Assembly (NCBI GenBank): GCA_948676835.1
Contig: CAPOZU010000009.1
Span: 1 to 64,000, forward strand
Direction of reading: 5' to 3'
Length of the DNA stretch: 64,000 bases
Source of the DNA: an uncultured Clostridia bacterium
GTDB lineage: Bacteria > Bacillota > Clostridia > TANB77 > CAG-508
Numbering within the stretch: position 1 is the first letter of the stretch; every line of letters begins with the position of its first letter. Shown here piece after piece: positions 34,905-44,600 of this stretch. The notes beneath the pieces were generated by a model, which saw only the letters and a program-made list of their open reading frames with translations, did no database searches and was not told where the DNA came from. The position numbers and the translations under genes were made by a program.

Positions 34905-35510
34905 ATGGTTTTAGAGAATAAATTAAATTTAACTAATGAATCAGATTTAGCTAGAGAAGAAGAAAAAATAAGTAAAATTAAAGCTAAAGAATTATTTGAA
35001 ACAGGATATTTAAATAATTTAAAAGCTGGAACTTTTGAAACATTATCTAAAATCCATGCTTATTTATTTGATGATATTTATTACTTTGCTGGGCAAATTA
35101 GAAATCAAAATATAGCAAAGTCTAATTTCAGGTTTGTTCCTATTCTTTATATTAATACTGCATTAGAAAATATTGAAAAAATGCCACAATCAAATTTTGA
35201 TGAAATTATAGAAAAATATGTTGAAATGAATATCATACATCCTTTTAGAGAAGGAAATGGTAGAAGCACTAGAATATGGCTTGACTTAATACTAAAAAAA
35301 GAATTAGGATTAGTTGTTGATTGGAGTAAAGTTAATAAAGAAGACTATTTGTTAGCAATGGAACGTAGCCCAATAAAAGATGTAGAGATTAAAGAACTAT
35401 TAAAAAAAGCTTTAACTGATAAAATATATGATAGAGAAGTATATATGAAAGGTATTGATGCAAGTTATCATTATGAAGGTTATACTATTTATAAAATAGA
35501 AGAATTATAA
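34905..35510 (+). CDS. fic: Fic-family adenylyltransferase, class III (autoinhibited)
   Basis: A 201-residue compact Fic protein, expected to transfer AMP from ATP to a protein side chain. The active-site motif is complete: HPFREGNGRSTR, His112 to Arg123, and a flap and helical core precede it. Near the C-terminus S187, E191 and G192 form the SxxxEG inhibitory motif, placing it in class III, where the final helix blocks its own active site. Neisseria NmFic is the model. AGGAGG lies seven bases before the ATG. It stands alone downstream of tRNA-Met with no separate antitoxin gene, as expected for class III. The target is unknown. Confidence 0.9.
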   Translation: MVLENKLNLTNESDLAREEEKISKIKAKELFETGYLNNLKAGTFETLSKIHAYLFDDIYYFAGQIRNQNIAKSNFRFVPILYINTALENIEKMPQSNFDEIIEKYVEMNIIHPFREGNGRSTRIWLDLILKKELGLVVDWSKVNKEDYLLAMERSPIKDVEIKELLKKALTDKIYDREVYMKGIDASYHYEGYTIYKIEEL

Positions 35511-35530
35511 TATATACATATTACAAAAAA

Positions 35531-35573
35531 CAACCCCCAATTATTAGATTTTTATCTAACAATTTGGGGTTTT
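35531..35573. terminator. Bidirectional terminator (fic / giant gene 1)
   Basis: Long, slightly imperfect stem AACCCCCAATTaTTAGAT / ATCTAAcAATTtGGGGTT followed by TTTATT on the plus side and TTGTTTTTT on the minus side. Confidence 0.85.
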
Positions 35574-35588
35574 ATTATGTTGTTTCTA

Positions 35589-38500
35589 TTATTGTTCTAC
35601 TGGCAATTCAAGAAATATCAACTTAATTTGTGCTAAGTCTGTTATTGAAAGTCTTGCATCATCATTTATATCTCCTGCAACATATCCAGCTCCTGTTAAA
35701 ATTTCTTTTTCAATAATGTGTAATTTTATTTTTGCAATATCTGTTATTGAAATTTTTCCATCTCCATTTATATCACCTATAACAACTGCTGTATATTCTA
35801 GTTTTTCACCAATTTTTACTATCATTCCTGTACATATAATAGCATCATCTTCTACTTTATTTCCTTTATTATCTACAATAGTTATTTCCATATTTGCTTC
35901 TACTTTTTGTTTAAATTCAGCTACTGTTGTTTCTTCTTCTATTCTTGATATATAAGAATCTTTAATAGTATATATATTAGATGTAATTGTTGGTTCTTCT
36001 GGTTGTTCTTTTTCTATCCATGTAACTGCAGCTTTTGCTGTTCCTTCATTTCCTGCTTGGTCTCTATATGTGAATGTATATTCTCCATTTTCTGTAAATG
36101 TATGTGTATTTCCGCCTTCTACTGTTACATTTTCTTTATCAAATGTTATTGTTGCTACTACATCTTGATTTGTCAACTCTGTTGTACTATATGTGATTGT
36201 TGGTACTGGTGCTACTTTATCTATCCATGTAACTGTTGCTTTTGCAGTTCCTTCATTTCCTGCTTGATCTCTATATGTGAATGTATACTCTCCATTTTCT
36301 GTAAATGTATGTGTATTTCCACCTTCTACTGTTACATTTTCTTTATCAAATGTTACTGTAGCTACTACATCTTGATTTGTTGTACTTGTTATATTATAAG
36401 AAATTGTTGCTACTGGTAATACTTTATCTATCCATGTAACTGTTGCTTTTGCTGTTCCTTCATTTCCTGCTTCATCTCTATATTCAAATATGAATTCTCC
36501 ATTTTCTGTAAATACATAAGTATTATTTCCTTCATTATTTGTTATAGTTATATTTTCTTCATTAAAGCTTATGCTTGCTGTTACATTTTGGTTTGTTAAA
36601 CTTGTTATATCATAAGAAATTATTGCTACTTTTACCACTTTATCTATCCATGTAACTGTTGCTTTTGCTGTTCCTTCATTTCCTGCTTGATCTCTATATG
36701 TGAATGTATACTCTCCATTTTCTGTAAATGTATGTGTATTTCCACCTTCTACTGTTACATTTTCTTTATCAAATGTTACTGTAGCTACTACATCTTGATT
36801 TGTTGTACTTGTTATATTATAAGAAATTGTTGCTACTGGTAATACTTTATCTATCCATGTAACTGTTGCTTTTGCTGTTCCTTCATTTCCTGCTTGATCT
36901 CTATATGTGAATGTATACTCTCCATTTTCTGTAAATGTATGTGTATTTCCACCTTCTACTGTTACATTTTCTTTATCAAATGTTATTGTTGCAACTACAT
37001 CTTGGTTTGTTAACTCTGTTGTACTATATGTGATTGTTGGTACTGGAGCTTTTTCTTTTTCTATAATATTTATTGATAATTCTGAATCATCTGTAAATAT
37101 ATCTACATCTCCATTACTTCCTTCAATATCTACCAACTTAAATATAACTTCATTTGGAACTTCTATTGTTTCTTTAACTTTTAAAATTACCTTAAATACT
37201 ATTCCTTCTTCTAATTTATAATTATCACTTTCTGTTACAAATTTAAAGTTATCATCATTAAATGAATTTTGATCTAAATTCCAAGCGTTTTCACCTAAAA
37301 TATTTATCATTTCTAGTTTTTGTTTATCATATTCGAATTTTCCAGATAAAGCTATTAAACCTTTTTTAAAGTTTTTCATGTTATTCAAGTTTACATTTAC
37401 TTCAAATTCATCTCCTATGTTTAAAGTTTCTTTTGAAGATTCTAAGCTTACATCAAAACTTGGAGTTGTTGGTTCTACTGGAATATCTGGATTTTCTTCT
37501 TTAGAAATCCATGTAACCTTAATAGGTATTATTCCTCTATTACCACTTTCATCTACATATTCAAAACTGCTTTCTCCATTTTCTGTAAATGTATAAGTAT
37601 TTGAACCATTATTACTTACTATTCTATAACCTTCTTCTAACTCTAATGTTACAGTAACATCTTGATTTGTTGGTTCAGTTGTAGAATATGTTAATGTATA
37701 TTCTGGTACTTTAGCTATCCAATTTACACTAGCAGTTGCAGTTCCTTCATTTCCTACTCTATCTACAAATTCAAATGTAAATGTTCCATTTTCTGTAAAT
37801 GTGTGTGTCATTTCTCCATCATTATTTGTAACTGTTACTTCTTCACTTGGCTCCATTGTTACAGTAACTGGTTGATCTGTAAGATTAACTGTACTATAAG
37901 TAAGTTCTGCTGTTGGTGCTTCTTTATCTATCCAGTCTACCGCAATTGTTTTTGTTCCTACATTTCCTAAACTATCTACAAATTCTAATTCATAAGATGC
38001 ATTAGTTTCAAAAGTAATAGTTTTACTTTTATCTACTGGATTTTCAGCAATTTGCACATCTTTTGAAAGTACTGTTATATTTTCTTTACTAAATGTAATT
38101 GTTGCTACTACTTCCTCATTTGTTAATTCAGTTGTACTAAAAGTAACTTCTGCTTCAGGTGCTATTTTATCTATCCAATCTACATTGGCTGTTGCACTAC
38201 CTTTATTTCCTTCATCATCAACAAATTCAAAAATAAATTGTCCATTTTCTGTAAATGTATGAGTTTTGCTTCCATCATTATTTGTAACAGTAATTGGTCT
38301 ATTTTCATCTACTAACTCTGCTATAACATCTTTATTAGTTTTATTAGTAATATTATAACTAATCTCAGCAGTAGGTATTTCACTAGCTGATGGATTTTCG
38401 TATAAATTTATAACAGATATTGAGAAGAAATTTTCAAAAGGTTGCATACCATTAACTTCTGTACATTCAATTTTTATATATTGAGCTTCTTTGGGTTCTG

Positions 38501-41459
38501 GGAAAGTAATCTTCTTGCTTGCATTATCATTAGCTAAATTATTTTTAGTTGCAGCTAGTTCCCAAGTTTTACCATCTAAACTTACATAAACATTTATTTT
38601 TTTTGCTCTACCAGAAATATAATTACCAGCATTTGTTTTTGCATTTTGCTCTGGTGTGTAATCTAATTCTGATACATATCTAGGTCTATCAATAATTTTT
38701 AAAACAACGCTTGAAACTGGATATGTTCCTGAAAACATAGCTCCTGGTTTACTACGCCATGATGTACTCATATCTCCATCTAAAATATTTGATACATTTC
38801 CTTTACTTGTAGAAGATGCTGATACAGCTTCTATATTACTTCTTGAAATAAATCTATTAGTTAAGGAAGATGCATTCATAGTAAATGTGTAATGTACTGG
38901 ATCACTTGTTGTATTTGTTCCTGATGCAGTTAATCTAAGATATACAACTACATCTCCTCTTAAGTTTGGATTTCCATCAGCAAATGATGTCCACTCTCCA
39001 GAATTAGGATCTAATGTCCATTCCATTTGATCAGTTGTACCATTAATACAATTTTCTAAATCGTCTATTGAAACAGTATTGCTTGGGAATACTCCCTTGT
39101 TAATATTAATAGTGAAAATGTTTTCATCAGTTAATGGTAATCCTGATATACGAATTTTAATATCGTCATTAGCATTTATTGATGCAATTTCTTCATTAGT
39201 AAGTTGTATAGAATGTTCATAAACTTCTTTCCAATTATTACCACCATCTAAACTATAACTCCAAGTTACTTGCGCACTTTGAAATTGTTTAGATAATACT
39301 ATTTTCCCAGCATCTGCACCTGAAAAAGAGAAAGTAGCAATTCTAGAATCAACTACACCTAAAATTGCATTTGCAATTACTGGTACTTCTGCATGATATA
39401 TCGTATCTGCTGATGTTGCTTTTGTAGCTTGACGTAATGTTCTATCTTGTAGCATCATCAATTTACTACGATACTCTGGAGATGAAACTTTCATTCCAAT
39501 TTTCTTTAATAAATCATACATTGGTAATGGATGATAAACATAAACATCTGTAATTTCAGATGCTAAATCTATTAAATCTGATTCTGTTTTAGTACTATCA
39601 TTAATATATGAATTTACTAATCCAAACCATGCATCAAAGTTAATTCTTTCTTCTTCTAAAGCATCAAGATAAATTTGTTTTTGCTTTTCTTTATCATTTT
39701 TATAAACATCTTCTAATAATAAAATTAATTGTGCTTGTTCATATTTATCGTATTCGTTTTGTGCCTCTTGAGCAAGCAATCTATAAGAACCTGTTTTGAT
39801 AACACCACTATTATATTTACTTCCCCATCCATTTAATGGTCTACCATCAGTAGCAGCCCATGCTGTTGATGCAACATTATAAGATAATTGCCATGCATAA
39901 TTTCCGCCACCAATATTTTTTAAATAAATATAAGCAGCATGTGCTGGTTGACCTACTACATAAGCGGGAACTCCCCAAACACCGTAAAGGTTAGCTGCTG
40001 TTTTTGAAAGTCCACCACAAACAGAACCTTCTTCAAATACTATCCATAATTTTGGTTTTCCACTTTGATATGTGATGTTGTAGTCTGATAAATTATATTT
40101 TTGATCCCATTTTTCATAATTTTCTTGACTATAATATTGTGGTCTATAATATCCATAACCTGTTCTATAAGTAATATATTTAAATGGATTGAATCGATCT
40201 ACTAAATTTGAAAATTTCTTTTCAGAATAATCATGTAACCACATTATTTCTTCATCATCGATGTTAACAAACATAACACCACGCATTTCATCTATTGTAT
40301 AACTTTCAAACATTGCATTAGAATATAAATCTCCATTTAAATGCATTTGTTTATAAATATCATAACGAGTTACTGCATCAGAAAATTGATTTCCGCCAAT
40401 CCATAATCCAACATTTCCCGCATGTGATAAAGATAATGATAACATCATCTTTAAATATAAATCTTTATATTTTGTTCCATTTGGTGTTAATTCTTCATTA
40501 TTTAAGTCTTCTTTATAAGTATCATATAATTTGCTTAACACCTGTAATGATTTTAAATATGTTCCACTTGGTTTTCCACCAATTGTCCATAAGCGTAATG
40601 CTTCTTCATTATTTATAAACCATTCTAAAGTTTCTTTATTTTTTGGGTCTTCTTGTAAAAAGTTTCTAAGTTGATATTGACCAACATTTTTAATAAAATT
40701 TCTTTGTAAAAGAGTAAGTTTTAAATCGTCTTTAATTACTCCACCATCATATTCGGCTTTTATGATTTCATCATATTCTTCTACTGTTGTCATAACATTT
40801 TCGTCATAATCTTCTTTTACAAGTTTAGCGTCTCCCCATACAGCATGATCACTTGCATTAGAACCATTATCATTAGCATATAATCTAATATAATTAGCAT
40901 CTCTAATATCAATTTTAACATATACTGCATTATTTGAACTTTTTATTGCAGTAGGATTTTCTTCTGTACGTAAAGTCCAATTTTTTCCATCTTCTGAAGT
41001 ATAAATATAAAATTTTACACCATTTCCTTTATTTCCTGATGTTGTATTTATACCATAATAGGTTGTAAAATATGCATAGTCTTTATAACTGCTAATATCA
41101 TATTCTAAAGTGGAAGTAGCATGTGCCCAAATTCCTTTTTTTATTATGGTAGTTGAACCATTTAATAACATCGCAAGTTGCCCATTATCTGTTGTTTTAT
41201 CTAATGTAATATTTCCCCATGCTGTTTGACCTTTGCTATAAGGAATATCAGATAAATACACTACCTGATTTTCATTAGTAACATTATTAAATGAAAGATT
41301 TTTTTGATTTGCATTATTACTACTATTATAAGTATGTAAATAATATCCTTGTGCATTTTTATAGCTAGTTTTGTTTTTTCCAAAGTAAACTGCTATACAC
41401 ACTAAAGATATTATGAAAAAAATACAAAAAATATTTTTTACTTTTAATGATTTTTTCAT
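35589..41459 (-). CDS. Giant secreted cohesin/dockerin protein 1
   Basis: 1956 residues. Signal or anchor helix (about 8-27); NPCBM-like module (about 65-215, VVYLSDIPYSKGQTAWGNIT); helical region; transglutaminase-like centre with Cys479 region (GSVCGGLSKTAANLYG) and GQPAHAAYIY (about 505); TPR-like stretch; F5/8-type C module (about 866-1025); four Ig-like repeats; a cohesin-like module (about 1333-1468, SFDVSLESSKETLNIGDEF); five more, nearly identical, Ig-like repeats; and a C-terminal dockerin (GDINGDGKISITDIAKIKLH and GDINDDARLSITDLAQIKLI, 1891-1956). The frame opens at 41534, but GGAGGAG favours the ATG at 41459. No LPXTG or SLH anchor is seen. It has its own promoter and terminator. 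The overall role is inferred: a surface scaffold or adhesin. Confidence 0.8.
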   Translation of the reverse strand: MKKSLKVKNIFCIFFIISLVCIAVYFGKNKTSYKNAQGYYLHTYNSSNNANQKNLSFNNVTNENQVVYLSDIPYSKGQTAWGNITLDKTTDNGQLAMLLNGSTTIIKKGIWAHATSTLEYDISSYKDYAYFTTYYGINTTSGNKGNGVKFYIYTSEDGKNWTLRTEENPTAIKSSNNAVYVKIDIRDANYIRLYANDNGSNASDHAVWGDAKLVKEDYDENVMTTVEEYDEIIKAEYDGGVIKDDLKLTLLQRNFIKNVGQYQLRNFLQEDPKNKETLEWFINNEEALRLWTIGGKPSGTYLKSLQVLSKLYDTYKEDLNNEELTPNGTKYKDLYLKMMLSLSLSHAGNVGLWIGGNQFSDAVTRYDIYKQMHLNGDLYSNAMFESYTIDEMRGVMFVNIDDEEIMWLHDYSEKKFSNLVDRFNPFKYITYRTGYGYYRPQYYSQENYEKWDQKYNLSDYNITYQSGKPKLWIVFEEGSVCGGLSKTAANLYGVWGVPAYVVGQPAHAAYIYLKNIGGGNYAWQLSYNVASTAWAATDGRPLNGWGSKYNSGVIKTGSYRLLAQEAQNEYDKYEQAQLILLLEDVYKNDKEKQKQIYLDALEEERINFDAWFGLVNSYINDSTKTESDLIDLASEITDVYVYHPLPMYDLLKKIGMKVSSPEYRSKLMMLQDRTLRQATKATSADTIYHAEVPVIANAILGVVDSRIATFSFSGADAGKIVLSKQFQSAQVTWSYSLDGGNNWKEVYEHSIQLTNEEIASINANDDIKIRISGLPLTDENIFTININKGVFPSNTVSIDDLENCINGTTDQMEWTLDPNSGEWTSFADGNPNLRGDVVVYLRLTASGTNTTSDPVHYTFTMNASSLTNRFISRSNIEAVSASSTSKGNVSNILDGDMSTSWRSKPGAMFSGTYPVSSVVLKIIDRPRYVSELDYTPEQNAKTNAGNYISGRAKKINVYVSLDGKTWELAATKNNLANDNASKKITFPEPKEAQYIKIECTEVNGMQPFENFFSISVINLYENPSASEIPTAEISYNITNKTNKDVIAELVDENRPITVTNNDGSKTHTFTENGQFIFEFVDDEGNKGSATANVDWIDKIAPEAEVTFSTTELTNEEVVATITFSKENITVLSKDVQIAENPVDKSKTITFETNASYELEFVDSLGNVGTKTIAVDWIDKEAPTAELTYSTVNLTDQPVTVTMEPSEEVTVTNNDGEMTHTFTENGTFTFEFVDRVGNEGTATASVNWIAKVPEYTLTYSTTEPTNQDVTVTLELEEGYRIVSNNGSNTYTFTENGESSFEYVDESGNRGIIPIKVTWISKEENPDIPVEPTTPSFDVSLESSKETLNIGDEFEVNVNLNNMKNFKKGLIALSGKFEYDKQKLEMINILGENAWNLDQNSFNDDNFKFVTESDNYKLEEGIVFKVILKVKETIEVPNEVIFKLVDIEGSNGDVDIFTDDSELSINIIEKEKAPVPTITYSTTELTNQDVVATITFDKENVTVEGGNTHTFTENGEYTFTYRDQAGNEGTAKATVTWIDKVLPVATISYNITSTTNQDVVATVTFDKENVTVEGGNTHTFTENGEYTFTYRDQAGNEGTAKATVTWIDKVVKVAIISYDITSLTNQNVTASISFNEENITITNNEGNNTYVFTENGEFIFEYRDEAGNEGTAKATVTWIDKVLPVATISYNITSTTNQDVVATVTFDKENVTVEGGNTHTFTENGEYTFTYRDQAGNEGTAKATVTWIDKVAPVPTITYSTTELTNQDVVATITFDKENVTVEGGNTHTFTENGEYTFTYRDQAGNEGTAKAAVTWIEKEQPEEPTITSNIYTIKDSYISRIEEETTVAEFKQKVEANMEITIVDNKGNKVEDDAIICTGMIVKIGEKLEYTAVVIGDINGDGKISITDIAKIKLHIIEKEILTGAGYVAGDINDDARLSITDLAQIKLIFLELPVEQ
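36009..37052 (-). repeat. Five tandem 207-216-bp repeats inside giant gene 1
   Basis: Units at 36009-36215, 36216-36422, 36423-36638 (216 bp), 36639-36845 and 36846-37052 encode Ig-like repeats 5 to 9. The units at 36216 and 36639 differ at one base that I can see. Such identity points to recent duplication or gene conversion. Confidence 0.85.
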
Positions 41460-41516
41460 TTTACTCCTCCTTATTAATATAAATTTTATATTCTTTATAT
41501 ATTCTTTCAATTCTAT

Positions 41517-41545
41517 ATTATATAACATTTTCAAGAAAAATTCAA
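41517..41545 (-). promoter_or_regulatory. Promoter of giant gene 1
   Basis: Minus strand: TTGAAT (41540-41545), 17 bases, TATAAT (41517-41522), about 57 bases before the preferred ATG. Confidence 0.65.
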
Positions 41546-41582
41546 CAAATATTACAATGATTGTTAATAGAGTATATAAAAA

Positions 41583-41613
41583 GTGCTGAAAAGTATATAC
41601 TACTTTTCAGCAC
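41583..41613 (-). terminator. Terminator of giant gene 2
   Basis: 13-bp perfect stem GTGCTGAAAAGTA / TACTTTTCAGCAC around a five-base loop, followed on the minus strand by TTTTTATATA. Confidence 0.88.
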
Positions 41614-41642
41614 CATCAAGAATACATATTAGTTATATCTAT

Positions 41643-44600
41643 TTATTCTATTCCGATAATTAATTTCTTTAATTTCGCCAAGTCTGTTATTGACACTCTA
41701 TCATCTCCATTTATATCTGCTGCTAGATATCTACAATCTTGCAAAACATCTTTTTCAATTATATGCAATTTTAATTTTGCAAGATCTGTTATAGATATTC
41801 TACCATCTTTATTAATGTCCCCTGTGATAACTAATGTATATTCTATATTTTCATCTAATTTTAGTTTCATTCCTGTTGCAAGAATTCCATCATCATTTAA
41901 AGTATTTCCTTCTTCATCTATTATTGTAATTTCTTTATTAGCTGTTACATTTCCTTTAAATGTTGCTACTGTTGTTTGTGGTGATATTCTTGATATAATA
42001 TCTTCTTCAATATTATAATTATCAGATGTTATTGTTCCATCTTCTATTATTCCATCATTTATATGTAGATTTATTTCTACATTGTCAGAATCAATATCAC
42101 TCTCACTATTACTTGCAATTACTGATATTACCTTAAATTTAATATCTAATGGTCCTTCTACTGTATCTTTTACTTTCAATTTCATTGTTATTATATTTTC
42201 TTTTTGAGATACATATTCTCCTTTTTCTGTTACAAACTTAAAGTTATTATCATTAAATGAATTTTCATCCATATTCCAAGAATTCTGACCTTTAATTTCT
42301 AAGATCTCAAGTATACTTTCATCATATTCAAATTGTCCACAAATACTTACTAATCCATATTCTATGTTTTTAAGATTATCAATTGCAATGTCAATTTCAA
42401 ATTCTTCACCTACATTTAATGTATTTTTTGAAGGTGTTAACTTCAATTCAAAACTTGGTTCTTGTGGTAAATCATTTTGAATCCAATTAACATTAGCTAT
42501 TGCAGTTCCTGTATTTCCAGCTAAATCTATAAATTCAAATGTAAATTCTCCGTTTTCTGTAAATAAATAAGTATTATTTTCTTCATTATTTATAATTTTT
42601 ACATTTTCTTTATCAAATGTTATTGTTGCTGTTACTGGATCCATTGTTTCATTTTCTGTACTATAAGTAATTGTTGCAACTGGAACTATTTTATCTATCC
42701 ATAATACTTCTGCTTTTACTGTTCCTCTATTTCCAGCTGAATCGATAAATTCAAAAACATATTCTCCATTTTCTGTAAATGTATGTGTTCCATCAGATTC
42801 TATAAAAGTAATTTCTTCACTTGGATTTACTACTGTTGCCACTACATCTTGATTTGTCAATTTATCTATTGAATATTCTATCTCTGCTATTGGAGCTACT
42901 TTATCAATCCAATTTACACTTGCAACTGCAACACCTGCATTTCCACTAGGTCCTATAAATTCAAACTCAAATTGACCATTTTCTGTAAATGTGTAAGTAT
43001 TTTTTCCATCGTTATTTGTTATTGTAACATTTTCTTTATCAAAAGTAACTGTTGCTGTTACATCTTGATTTGTTAGCTCGTTTATATCATAACTGATTGT
43101 TGCAACTGGTAATGTCTTATCTATCCATGTAACTTTTGCTAATTTTGCACCTTGATTTCCTGCTTTATCTGAATATTTAAAAATGTACTCTCCATTTTCT
43201 GTAAATGTATGTGTATTTCCTCCTTCTACTGTTACATCCTCTTCGTTAAAAGTAATTGTTGCTATTACTTCTTGATTTGTTGCACTTTCTGTACTATAAC
43301 GAATTTCTGCTACTGGAGCTTCTTTGTCTATCCATGTAACATTTGCAATTGCTGTACCAGCATTTCCAGCAGGTCCTACAAACTCAAATTCAAATTGACC
43401 ATTTTCTGTAAATGTATAAGTATTTTTTCCTCCATTATTTGTTATTGTAACATTTTCTTTATCAAATGCAATGCTAGCAGTTACTTCTTGATTTGTTGGC
43501 TCTGATTTATCATAAGTTATTGTTGCTTTTGGTAATGTCTTATCTATCCAGTCTACAGTTGCAATTGCAATACCTGTATTTCCAGCAGGTCCTACAAACT
43601 CAAATTCAAATTCGCCATTTTCTGTAAATGTATAAGTATTTTTTCCTCCATTATTTGTTATTGTAACATTTTCTTTATCAAAAGTAACTGTTGCTGTTAC
43701 ATCTTGATTTGTCGGATTTGTTGTACTATATGTGATTGTTGCATTTGGTTCATCTCTATCTATCCAATAAACTTCTGCCATTGCTGTTCCCTTATTTCCA
43801 TAAGGTCCAACAAATTCAAATAAATATGTTCCGTTTTCAGTAAATCTATGTGTGTTTCCACCTAAAACAATAACATTTTCTATATCAAATGTAATTGTTG
43901 CAATTACATCTTGATTTGTTGGATTTGTTGTATTGTATGTGATTGTTGCATTTGGTAAAGTTTTCTTTAACCAGTCAACTCTTGCTATTGCTGTACCGCT
44001 ATTTCCTGCTCTATCCTCAAATTCAAATGTATATTCTCCACTATCTTCAAATACATGTATATTTCCACCTTTTACTGTTACACCTTCTTTATTAAAGGTA
44101 ATCGTTGCTGTTACATCTTGATTTGTCATCTCTGTTGTACTATATGTGATTGTTGGTATGATTTCTTCTTTATCTATCCAATCAACTGTTGCTGTTGCTA
44201 CACCTGCATTTCCATAAGGTCCTACAAATTCAAATGTAAAGCTTCCATTTCTTGTAAATGTATAAGTATTCTTTCCATCATTATTTGTAACTTGAGTTCC
44301 TTCTCTATCAAAATTAACTGTTACTGTTACATCTTGATTTGTTAATGTATTTATGTCATATGTGAATGTTGCATTCGGTAATGTTTTCTTTATCCAATCA
44401 ACTCTTGCTATTGCTGTACCACTATTTCCTGCTCTATCCTCAAATTCAAATGTATATTCTCCACTATCTTCAAATACATGTGTATTTCCATCTTTTACTG
44501 TTACATTTTCTTCATTAAATGTAATTGTTGCTGTTACATTTTGATTTGTTGGATTTGTAATATCATAACTGATTGTTGGTACTGGAACATCTTTATCTAT

